Shown here one piece after another: positions 52,383-60,035 of a stretch of DNA of 64,000 nt. A program made the position numbers and the translations under genes. The notes under the pieces were generated by a model that was not told the origin of the DNA, did no database searches, and was given only the letters and a program-made list of their open reading frames with translations. The stretch's first letter is position 1. Each line of letters opens with the position of its first letter. The stretch covers positions 4,842 through 68,841 of the forward strand of contig CAUACA010000009.1 of NCBI GenBank assembly GCA_958427355.1. The letters are read 5' to 3'. The DNA is from an uncultured Collinsella sp. GTDB taxonomy: Bacteria > Actinomycetota > Coriobacteriia > Coriobacteriales > Coriobacteriaceae.

Positions 52383-52653
52383 CAAGTGCACGTGGCCATT
52401 AGCCTACAATTCAAACACGTTTACGGAGGGCGCCCTTGAAAGAGGACGCCCTCCGTGGCAAGATGGGATTTGTCCGAAGCCAAACAGCTTCGGGTCACCG
52501 TGGACGGGCAGGGGCCTCGACGCGGCTAGACACGAGACACATACATTACGCGACCTCGCCCTGGTGGCCGCACACGTTGGTTGCGGCCGACGCGGGCCGC
52601 GGGCAAGTGCTTGTAAGGGAGCCTTGCCTCTCTTGTACGAGAAAGGACGCGTA
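52383..52653 (+). promoter_or_regulatory. GC-rich nagB upstream region with several hairpins
   Basis: An inverted repeat CGGAGGGCG..CGCCCTCCG (about 52423-52457) probably ends the PTS gene. Further hairpins (CCGAAGC..GCTTCGG; GGCCGCA..TGCGGCC) precede nagB. Their number suggests a structured leader, but no known riboswitch is recognised. Confidence 0.4.
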
Positions 52654-53382
52654 ATGAAGATCATTAAAGCTAAAGACTACGAGGATATGAGCCGCAAGGC
52701 CGCTAATATCATCTCGGCGCAGGTTATCCTCAAGCCCGACTGTGTGCTGGGCCTTGCCACCGGCTCCACCCCGATCGGTGCCTACAAGCAGCTCGCTGCT
52801 TGGTACGAGAAGGGCGACGTCGACTTTGCCGAGGTCAGCACCTACAACCTAGACGAGTATCGCGGCCTTTCGCACGACGATCCCCAGAGCTATCACTACT
52901 TCATGCGTGAGAACTTCTTCGATCACATCAACATCGACCTTAACAACACGCATGTGCCCGACGGTTCCAACCCCGACGCCGCCGCTGCCTGCTCTGAGTA
53001 CGACAAGATCGTCGCCGACGCCGGTTACCCGGATCTGCAGCTGCTCGGCATTGGCAACAACGGCCACATCGGCTTCAACGAGCCCGATGACCACTTCTCC
53101 AAGGGTACGCACTGCGTCGACCTCACCGAGAGCACCATTCAGGCCAACAGCCGCCTGTTCGACAGCATCGACGATGTTCCCCGTCAGGCCTACACCATGG
53201 GCACTCAGACCATCATGTATGCCCGCATGATCCTGGTCGTCGCCAACGGTGAGGCCAAGGCTCAGGCCGTGCATGACATGTGCTATGGTCCGGTTACGCC
53301 CGAGTGCCCGGCTTCGATCCTGCAGCTGCACACCAACTGCGTTGTCGTTGCCGACGAGGCCGCCCTTTCGCTCTGCGAGTAG
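52654..53382 (+). CDS. nagB: Glucosamine-6-phosphate deaminase
   Basis: NagB converts glucosamine 6-phosphate to fructose 6-phosphate and ammonia, the catabolic counterpart to cell-wall amino-sugar synthesis. The 242-residue length is typical. Signatures are LGLATGSTPIGAY, YNLDEYRGL, the active-site GIGNNGHIGFNEP and the later Asp/His region. GAGAAAGGACGC precedes ATG 52654; a much longer open frame upstream to 52303 covers the structured leader and is not used. It has its own terminator. Confidence 0.96.
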   Translation: MKIIKAKDYEDMSRKAANIISAQVILKPDCVLGLATGSTPIGAYKQLAAWYEKGDVDFAEVSTYNLDEYRGLSHDDPQSYHYFMRENFFDHINIDLNNTHVPDGSNPDAAAACSEYDKIVADAGYPDLQLLGIGNNGHIGFNEPDDHFSKGTHCVDLTESTIQANSRLFDSIDDVPRQAYTMGTQTIMYARMILVVANGEAKAQAVHDMCYGPVTPECPASILQLHTNCVVVADEAALSLCE

Positions 53383-53414
53383 CGCGAATCCTGCAGCTCG
53401 ACATAGCCTTGCCT

Positions 53415-53442
53415 AAGGCCTCCGCTTTGCGGGGGCCTTTTT
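53415..53442 (+). terminator. Terminator after nagB
   Basis: AAGGCCTCCGC/GCGGGGGCCTT hairpin followed by TTTT. Confidence 0.85.
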
Positions 53443-53830
53443 GCTATCCTTTTCTGCCCACTTGACCAAAATCTTGCCGCAAGCTTGACGAATGCCGGAT
53501 GTCCAACAGCTTGATTCATTCCATACCAGATTCTATGCAAAAATGCCACTAGAAGGTCGTAGACGGTAGCGGGTGCTAGGCGAGTTGAATGACATGGCTG
53601 AACCTTGTTCATCTGCGTTACACTGCCGCTTAGATGGGACAAGCTGACAAGCTCATTTACCTGCTTAAAGACCGATTAGTCGGGGGATTAATAACAATCG
53701 GCCCTCGCTGTACAAAAACTTGCCGCTTGCGTACCAAAAGACAACCTAAAACACAAGGTCGCTCTATTCATAGCGCGGCTTGTATGGTCTTGCGGCTACA
53801 GTGTCCATACGGTCGAGTTGAGGAGCGGGC
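53443..53830. other. Intergenic region before the large regulator gene
   Basis: I see no gene here. A CCGATTAGTC..AATCGG inverted repeat lies around 53671-53703. No confident promoter can be named. The gap is somewhat AT-richer than its surroundings. Confidence 0.4.
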
Positions 53831-56830
53831 ATGGTAAACGATTTGAGCGGTATAGACGACCTCGAGCTGATGCCGTTAGGCGGAGGCTATATGGTGCGAC
53901 GCGAACGCTTGATGAATGAGCTTATCGCCAAGGGCCGAAAGGCCGGCATCGTGGTTCTTTATGCGCCCGACGGGTTTGGGAAGACCTCGGTGCTGCTGCA
54001 GTACACCCATGAGGTTAAATGCGACCCGACGCGAGGCCCCGTGCGGATTATCGAGGCCGATCGCGCCACTGGGCGCGAGGTGTTTATGCAGCTCGAGGTG
54101 GTTACCGAAGAACTCAAAGACAAACCGCACTCCCTTATCGCAATTGATAATGTGCCAAACCTCGATCAGCACGATACCGAAGACCTCATCGACAGGATTC
54201 GCGGCCTGCGCGCTATGGGGGTAGGGGTCTTTATTTCCTGCCGTCCTTCAAATCGTCAGCTGATTCACGGGCTGGGCGATTCGGTTAAGATCAATGCGCA
54301 GATGCTCAAGGTGCATGCCTATGAGTATTCGGCGTGGGCATCGGCGTTTTCGATCAGCACATCGCTCGACTTTTATCAGCTCACGCAGGGCGTGCCCGAG
54401 CTCGTTTCGGCATTGCAGACGGGTCTGTATGGCCAAGGCGACGTAGCCGGTCTGCTCGAAAATGAGATTGTCAACGTATATGGCGCGGCACTTGTCGATC
54501 TGGCTTCGCTCGACAATAATGCGCTGTTTTGCGTGGCATGTCTCATGGTTTTGATGGGCGAGGGTAATATCGCAGAACTCGAGGCCTGTGGGGTAAGGCT
54601 GTCGATGGTCGACCAGTCCTACTTTGTACGCGACTACCCGATCTTTGGCTTGGACCCCGCCGAGCGGAGTTTTACGTGTCTGGGCACGGAGGATAACGGA
54701 CGCTTGCGTTTGCGTAAGTTGGTGGCCGAGGTTCGCCCCGAACTTGTTCCGAGGGCGGCCCGGATTTTGCTTAAGGCGGGCCGATGCGATGCGGCGATGG
54801 GCCTGGCGGACGCCTTTTTGGACCGTGAGGCGGTTCTTGAACTTGCTGGGCAGTATGGGGTCGATCTGGCTCTGACGGGGCACGGGGCCGATATCTGCCG
54901 AGCAGCGCTGGGCACGATCGGTGCCGACGATCCGGCTCCAGAGCCAACGCCTGCCGAGGCACTTGGCGTATATCTGGCAGCGGTCAGCGTGTCCAATACA
55001 AAGCTCGCCCGCTATATGGCATCGGTTATCGAGCGCGGGGGCGAACGGGCGGCCTGCGAAATAGATCCTGTTTCATGGAGGGTGGCCCAGACACTGACGG
55101 CTGTTTGCTATGGGGACAACGGGCTTGGGCTTCCTGCGAACCTGGCCGTGCCAGAAATCGAGACATCCCATACCGCACTCGATATGTTGTCTGCGCATAT
55201 CGAGGTCAAGCGCTGCCTGACCGAGCAGGGAGATGACGGCGGCGTTCTACAGCAGCTCAAAACGAGCAGGGCCTACGACTGCGAGCTCGACATCGCGGGG
55301 ATTGTTATACAGGCCGATAGCATGCTGGTGGAGCTCTTTGACGGGTCGTTTGCGGGAACCGACGAGCGCGACGACGAGATGACGGTGGTGCGGGAGGCGC
55401 TCGACGTACGTGGGCTTAAGGCGATGGCTATCTGGGTGCGCATGGTGTTGGCGGCGCGGCGGCTCCTTTCCGGCTTGCCGGTAACCGACGACGCGGCGTT
55501 CAACGAGCTCGATCGTTTTGCCGTGCGCATGCGCGACAACCAGATTCAGCTGTTTGGCCTGTTGCTAGAAGGCTGGCAGTCGCTGGCAGAGGGACGGCCG
55601 GTTAATGCAAAGTTCCGTGCGGTCCAAGTGCTCAAACTTGCCGAGGAGTCGATTGCGTACATGCGCGATAACGCATTGCTGCTGGAGCGCGCGGCGTATC
55701 TGCGTAACACCTCGATGGTTTCGGTACGCGAGGAAGCGGAGCTACTCGATATAAGCCAGACGCAGGTTGGTGGCGCAGAAGCCTGGATGGTGGCGCTGCA
55801 TTTGGCCTGTGCGGGCCGAGACAGTGACCTTGCAGCCTGGATGTCCATGAATCGTGCGGGGATTCTAGAGCCATCGTATCGGCTCTTTGCGCGCCTTGCC
55901 ATGCATTGTCTGGGCGAGCCGGCGGGCAGGATACGCAAGAAGCTTCCCGTGCGCGAGCTGTCGCGGTACTCGCTGCGCGACGATTTGGAAGGGGAGGGCA
56001 AGCGCCTGTTCCAGGCCGGCGAGGTTGAAGCGGTTGATACCATCGACCATATCGAGATTCGCATGTTTGGTGCGTTTCGCGCCGAGCGCGACGGGTTTCC
56101 CATCACGGACAAAATGTGGCGCCGCAAGAAGGCGGCGACACTTGCCGAGCGGCTTGCGCTGGGCATGGATGCGCTCGTCGATCGTGAGACGCTGGCCATG
56201 GAGCTGTGGCCCCATGCCGAGTTCAATAGCGCCCGCAATAACCTGTACTCGACGATATCGCGCTTGCGGTCGGCTTTGGGGCCGACGCCGGATGGCAAGT
56301 CGTGTGTGCTCATCCAAAATGAATGCATCGGACTCAACGGCGACTACGTCAAGACCGATGTGCGGCTGTTTGACCAGATAAGCCGCGAGATTTTGGGAAA
56401 TCGCACGGGTGCGCGCGGGCCCCATTTAGTTGAGCTGTGCCTTAAGATTGAGCAGCTTTATGCCGGACCGCTGTATGTTCCCAATGGCTGTAATCCCACC
56501 TACTTTTTGCGCATGCGGCGCATTATGCAGTCAAAGTACATCGATTGCATGATTAAGGGAGCAAATGCCGCTCTAGAAGAAAACGATCTGCAGTCGGCGA
56601 TTTGGCTGGCGGAGTCGGGGCTTCGACAGGAAACGGCGCGTGAGGATATGGTGCGCTGCGCCATGCGCGTCTACAGTGCGGCGGGGCGGCGGCGCGATAT
56701 CGTCGAGCTGTACAGCGGGCATATGCACCACCTGAGGGAGCAGGTCAATGGCGTGCCCGAGCCCGAGACGCGGCGCCTATACGAGCGCTTGGTGGAGGGG
56801 CGGCTCAATCGCGTGCTGGTCGAGCGATAA
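53831..56830 (+). CDS. Large STAND-type ATPase with C-terminal SARP/BTAD-like DNA-binding region
   Basis: This 999-residue cytoplasmic regulator has a P-loop in YAPDGFGKTSVL (residues about 39-50), and the LIAIDNVPNLDQHD segment resembles the Walker B of MalT-like STAND ATPases. A long helical TPR-like middle follows. Residues about 740-850 (IEIRMFGAFRAERDGFPI to FNSARNNLYSTISRLRSALG) form an OmpR-like winged helix of the SARP type, and the last 130 residues form a BTAD-like helical domain. The order is ATPase first and SARP last, opposite to AfsR. GAGGAGCGGGC precedes ATG 53831. It is monocistronic. The target genes are unknown. Confidence 0.8.
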   Translation: MVNDLSGIDDLELMPLGGGYMVRRERLMNELIAKGRKAGIVVLYAPDGFGKTSVLLQYTHEVKCDPTRGPVRIIEADRATGREVFMQLEVVTEELKDKPHSLIAIDNVPNLDQHDTEDLIDRIRGLRAMGVGVFISCRPSNRQLIHGLGDSVKINAQMLKVHAYEYSAWASAFSISTSLDFYQLTQGVPELVSALQTGLYGQGDVAGLLENEIVNVYGAALVDLASLDNNALFCVACLMVLMGEGNIAELEACGVRLSMVDQSYFVRDYPIFGLDPAERSFTCLGTEDNGRLRLRKLVAEVRPELVPRAARILLKAGRCDAAMGLADAFLDREAVLELAGQYGVDLALTGHGADICRAALGTIGADDPAPEPTPAEALGVYLAAVSVSNTKLARYMASVIERGGERAACEIDPVSWRVAQTLTAVCYGDNGLGLPANLAVPEIETSHTALDMLSAHIEVKRCLTEQGDDGGVLQQLKTSRAYDCELDIAGIVIQADSMLVELFDGSFAGTDERDDEMTVVREALDVRGLKAMAIWVRMVLAARRLLSGLPVTDDAAFNELDRFAVRMRDNQIQLFGLLLEGWQSLAEGRPVNAKFRAVQVLKLAEESIAYMRDNALLLERAAYLRNTSMVSVREEAELLDISQTQVGGAEAWMVALHLACAGRDSDLAAWMSMNRAGILEPSYRLFARLAMHCLGEPAGRIRKKLPVRELSRYSLRDDLEGEGKRLFQAGEVEAVDTIDHIEIRMFGAFRAERDGFPITDKMWRRKKAATLAERLALGMDALVDRETLAMELWPHAEFNSARNNLYSTISRLRSALGPTPDGKSCVLIQNECIGLNGDYVKTDVRLFDQISREILGNRTGARGPHLVELCLKIEQLYAGPLYVPNGCNPTYFLRMRRIMQSKYIDCMIKGANAALEENDLQSAIWLAESGLRQETAREDMVRCAMRVYSAAGRRRDIVELYSGHMHHLREQVNGVPEPETRRLYERLVEGRLNRVLVER

Positions 56831-56862
56831 AAAACGGGCACCCGAAGTACTTGGGCACCCGT
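56829..56862 (-). terminator. Terminator between convergent genes
   Basis: In minus orientation ACGGGTGCCC..GGGTGCCCGT folds with two G-U pairs and is followed by TTTTTT. It ends the yhbY transcript and may also serve the plus-strand gene. Confidence 0.7.
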
Positions 56863-56899
56863 AAGCTTGCTATGTGTTGGCTCGCCGGATCATTGGCTC

Positions 56900-57199
56900 T
56901 TAGACGAGCTTGATCTTCTCGATGTCCTTGCGCGAGGACTCGCGATACAGCGAGAACTTGCGGCCGATAACCTGAACGACCTCGGCGTGGCAGCGCTCAG
57001 CGAGCTCTTCGGCGGCTTCGCGGGCGGAAAGGCTGGAGCCATCGAGCACGGAGCACTTAACGAGCTCGTGCTTCTCCAGGTAGGCGACCGTCTGCTCGAC
57101 GGTGCCCTCGTTGACATCGGACTTGCCGATGATGATGGCGGGGTTGAGGTGATGGGCCATGCTGCGAAGCTGCTTGACCTGGGCTCCTGTCAGTGCCAT
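56900..57199 (-). CDS. yhbY: YhbY-type (CRM domain) RNA-binding protein
   Basis: This 99-residue CRS1-YhbY domain protein associates with pre-50S ribosomal particles in other bacteria. Signatures are LTGAQVKQLRSMAHHLNPAIIIGK at the start and the GRKFSLYRES strand near the end, with ELVKCSVLDG between. The expected central GxxG loop of CRM domains is the GKSDVNEG region. GAAAGCGAGAACCC precedes ATG 57199. It is monocistronic. Confidence 0.92.
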   Translation of the reverse strand: MALTGAQVKQLRSMAHHLNPAIIIGKSDVNEGTVEQTVAYLEKHELVKCSVLDGSSLSAREAAEELAERCHAEVVQVIGRKFSLYRESSRKDIEKIKLV

Positions 57200-57357
57200 G
57201 GGTTCTCGCTTTCTATGTATGGGGCGCCCCGCGACGGGGCCTTAATCTACGTGAGCTGTCCCACGATAGCGCAGGAACGGCGTGGTGTGGAGCGCGTTTG
57301 CCCAGTTCAAAAAGAATGCGGATGCCGAGTGAGTGGGCGGTGCGGGCTGCGAACAGG

Positions 57358-58245
57358 CTATGAGCTGGGCGCAGAGACCGGCTCCCATGCAATAAACGCC
57401 CAACGAACCTTACGGATATGGTCGAGCATATAGCGCCCCTGCGGCACGCCCTTGGGGCCCGGCTCACCGGCATGGGGGTTCTCAATCATGTGTTGAGCGA
57501 TGTAGTCGCGCAGACGGCCGACCTTATCCTCGTTGCCATGCTCGAGCATGCGGGAAAAATCTGCTACGCCCGCTTCAAGGTTATCGAAGGTATCGCGACG
57601 AGGCGATTCAAAGTATGTAACCTGCGGCAACGCACCCATCTGAATGAGGATGTTGAAGGCGTACACAAAGCCATTACTGCAGGTAACCGAGGCGCCAATG
57701 GCGTTCATCAGGTGCAGATCATAGCGCGGGCTGGAGTTGGCGACCATCGTGACAGCACAACGCCGACGAGCCGTACGATCAAGCTTGGCAAGCGCGCCTT
57801 TTAGGTTGGTCGTCGTAACCGACCGACTGGCAAAGGCAACATCTACCGCTTTTGCGATCGGTCCAACCAAATACCAGTCATCATCCCAAGCAAGCTCAAG
57901 CGGCGTAATAAGATCTTCGAGCCCGTAATACTCAATGCCGGCATCAAGCGTGCCCAACATGGCAGGAGAGAAGTCGGCAGCAATCACGGAATGCCCAGCC
58001 TGAGCAAGCGGAATAGCAATCGACCCAGCCCCACACCCCATATCAAGCACCGACTCACCAGGCTTCAACGCCAACAGCTTTATAAAATCCCGAGCATAAG
58101 GGGCAGTCTCCAACGGCCGAAAATGCCGAGCCCTTTTATCCCACTCAAAAGAATCATCAGCCCGTCGCCGACCAGCTTGCAGGCGCATCCATTCGCCATT
58201 CCAATCCGCAGCAAGCAGCTCAGAACGATTCTCCCCATCAACCAC
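57358..58245 (-). CDS. SAM-dependent methyltransferase (class I)
   Basis: This 295-residue protein has SAM-binding motif I VLDMGCGAGSIAIPLAQAGH, an acidic motif II in VIAADFSPAML, and a later ASRSVTTTNLKGAL region. The start is GTG 58245 (VVDGENRSELL), with AGGAGG seven bases upstream. The longer frame to 58305 would read through a terminator hairpin. The target molecule is unknown; small-molecule methylation is as likely as RNA or protein. Confidence 0.82.
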   Translation of the reverse strand: MVDGENRSELLAADWNGEWMRLQAGRRRADDSFEWDKRARHFRPLETAPYARDFIKLLALKPGESVLDMGCGAGSIAIPLAQAGHSVIAADFSPAMLGTLDAGIEYYGLEDLITPLELAWDDDWYLVGPIAKAVDVAFASRSVTTTNLKGALAKLDRTARRRCAVTMVANSSPRYDLHLMNAIGASVTCSNGFVYAFNILIQMGALPQVTYFESPRRDTFDNLEAGVADFSRMLEHGNEDKVGRLRDYIAQHMIENPHAGEPGPKGVPQGRYMLDHIRKVRWAFIAWEPVSAPSS

Positions 58246-58264
58246 GGGCCAACCTCCTAGCAAC

Positions 58265-58296
58265 AAAAAAGCGACTCCTCCCAAAAGAAGAGCCGC
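58265..58296 (-). terminator. Terminator upstream of the methyltransferase gene
   Basis: In minus orientation GCGGCTCTTC..GGAGGAGTCGC is followed by TTTTTTG. It ends transcription from the DUF711 gene just before the methyltransferase ribosome site. Confidence 0.75.
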
Positions 58297-58404
58297 AACC
58301 AGCATATATCAGAAAGAACCGTTCCAACGCCAAACCGCCCTCACAACCAAGGCGGGCAGGAGCGAAGCGACTGCCATACGGGATAGAACCCAACTGAGGT
58401 CCCG

Positions 58405-58557
58405 TTGTGCGGGAGCCCCGGGGAGGGCAAATATATAAGGTCGATCGCGAGTTCCGCACGAGCCGGAGAGCACTTAATGTGCTCTCCGTGCGAGTCAGGA
58501 CTGTCCGAGCAGGCGACCTTATATATTTGCCCTCCCCGGGGCTCCTCGCCCGAACCC
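58405..58557. repeat. Family D long palindromic element, copy 2 (inverted)
   Basis: Arms GGGAGCCCCGGGGAGGGCAA, continuing ATATATAAGGTCG, and their inverse enclose GTTCCGCACGAGCC, the hairpin GAGAGCACTTAATGTGCTCTC, and CAGGACTGTCCGAGCAGG. Reverse-complemented, the core aligns with the 36657-36797 element (GGACAGTCCTG, CACATTAAGTG, GTGCGGAACTC). It lies directly after the DUF711 gene. Confidence 0.75.
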
Positions 58558-58562
58558 CTCAG

Positions 58563-59927
58563 CTAGTTCTTGAGCGAGTTCAGCGGTGCCGGGAAGCGTC
58601 CGCCACGGTGGGCAAGCACGGTGCCGGCGTTGGGGTTCACCGGCATGATGGGCGCACGGCCGAACAGGCCGCCGTACTCGACGCAGTCGCCCACGCCCTT
58701 GCCAATGGCGGGAATCACGCGGACGGCCGTGGTCTTGTTGTTGATGACGCCGATGGCCATCTCGTCGGCGATGATGCCGGCGATGGTCTCGACCGGGGTG
58801 TCGCCGGGGATGGCGATCATGTCCAGGCCGACGGAGCACACACAGGTCATGGCCTCGAGCTTCTCGAGCGAAAGCGCGCCGGCTTCGACGGCGGCGATCA
58901 TGCCGGCGTCCTCGGACACGGGGATAAAGGCGCCGGAGAGACCGCCCACGCTGGAGCTGGCCATGACGCCGCCCTTCTTGACGGCATCGTTGAGCATGGC
59001 GAGCGCGCAGGTCGTGCCGGGGCCACCGCAGGTGCCCACGCCGATGATCTCGAGGATGCGGGCAACGGAGTCGCCGATGGCAGGCGTGGGAGCCAGTGAC
59101 AGGTCGACAATGCCTTTCTCGACACCCAGACGGCGGGCTGCCTCACGGCTCATGAGCTCGCCGGCGCGGGTGATCTTAAAGGCGGTCTGCTTGATTTTCT
59201 CGGCAACCTCCATCATCGAGGCGGAGTCGGGGAGCGTCTCCAAGGCAGCAGCCATAACGCCGGGGCCCGAGACGCCAACGTTGATGACGGCGTCGGCCTC
59301 GCCACCGCCGTGGACGGCGCCCGCCATAAACGGGGAGTCCTCGACCATGTTGGCAAAGCAGACAAACTTGGAGGCGCCAACGGAATCCTGGTCGGCCGTG
59401 AGCTTGGCGGCATCGATGATGGTCTGGGCGGCCATGAGCACGGCATCCATGTTGATACCGGCGCGCAGGCTGGCGACATTGACGCTGGAGCAGACGCGGC
59501 TCGTGGTGGCGAGCGCCTGGGGGATGGACTGGATGACGCGGCGGTCGGCGTCGCCGATGCCCTTCTGGACGAGTGCGGAGAAGCCGCCCAGGTAATCGAT
59601 GCCGAGCGTCTCGGCCGCGCGGTCGAGGGCATGCGCGATGGGGGTGAGGTCCTCATCCTTGCAGCACGCGGCGATCTGCGCCACCGGGGTGACGGAAACG
59701 CGCTTGTTGACGATGGGGATACCGTACTCGCGCTCGAGGTTCTCGGCGGTCTCGACCAGATGCTCAGCCGTGTGCGTCACGTGGTCGTAGATCTTCGTGC
59801 ACATGCGGTCGAGGTTCTCGTCACCGCAACCCATGAGCGAAACACCCATGGTGATGGTCCTGATGTCGAGGTTCTGTTCCTCAACCATGCCGCGGGTTTC
59901 CGCGATTTCTGCGGGCGTGATCGCCAT
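58563..59927 (-). CDS. DUF711/UPF0210 (PFL-like) family protein
   Basis: This 454-residue protein is close to the usual 445-455 of UPF0210. It begins [31 protein letters not shown] and contains [25 protein letters not shown] and [15 protein letters not shown], all typical of the family. Remote similarity to glycyl-radical-type folds has been noted for the family, but its biochemical role is not established. Start 59927 follows TAGGAGCGCAAGG. In many genomes an ACT-domain (UPF0237) gene precedes it; here none does, and metH is upstream. Confidence 0.85.
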   Translation of the reverse strand: MAITPAEIAETRGMVEEQNLDIRTITMGVSLMGCGDENLDRMCTKIYDHVTHTAEHLVETAENLEREYGIPIVNKRVSVTPVAQIAACCKDEDLTPIAHALDRAAETLGIDYLGGFSALVQKGIGDADRRVIQSIPQALATTSRVCSSVNVASLRAGINMDAVLMAAQTIIDAAKLTADQDSVGASKFVCFANMVEDSPFMAGAVHGGGEADAVINVGVSGPGVMAAALETLPDSASMMEVAEKIKQTAFKITRAGELMSREAARRLGVEKGIVDLSLAPTPAIGDSVARILEIIGVGTCGGPGTTCALAMLNDAVKKGGVMASSSVGGLSGAFIPVSEDAGMIAAVEAGALSLEKLEAMTCVCSVGLDMIAIPGDTPVETIAGIIADEMAIGVINNKTTAVRVIPAIGKGVGDCVEYGGLFGRAPIMPVNPNAGTVLAHRGGRFPAPLNSLKN

Positions 59928-59972
59928 CCTTGCGCTCCTATCTGCCAAAACGAGCATAGTCTTTTCTATTCT

Positions 59973-60012
59973 AACGTGCCGCACGTGCCAAGTGGCGCGT
60001 GCGGCACGTTTT
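59973..60012 (-). terminator. Hairpin after metH
   Basis: AACGTGCCGCACG and CGTGCGGCACGTT pair around TGCCAAGTGGCG. On the minus strand it is followed by AGAATAGAAAAG, a weak terminator tail; on the plus strand by TTGG. Confidence 0.65.
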
Positions 60013-60035
60013 GGTGCTCGGTTGTTTCCGTTATG

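Noticed and set aside
52303..52653. N-terminal extension of NagB
   Set aside because: NagB is 242 residues in other bacteria and begins MKIIKAKDYEDM; the upstream codons cover structured non-coding DNA.
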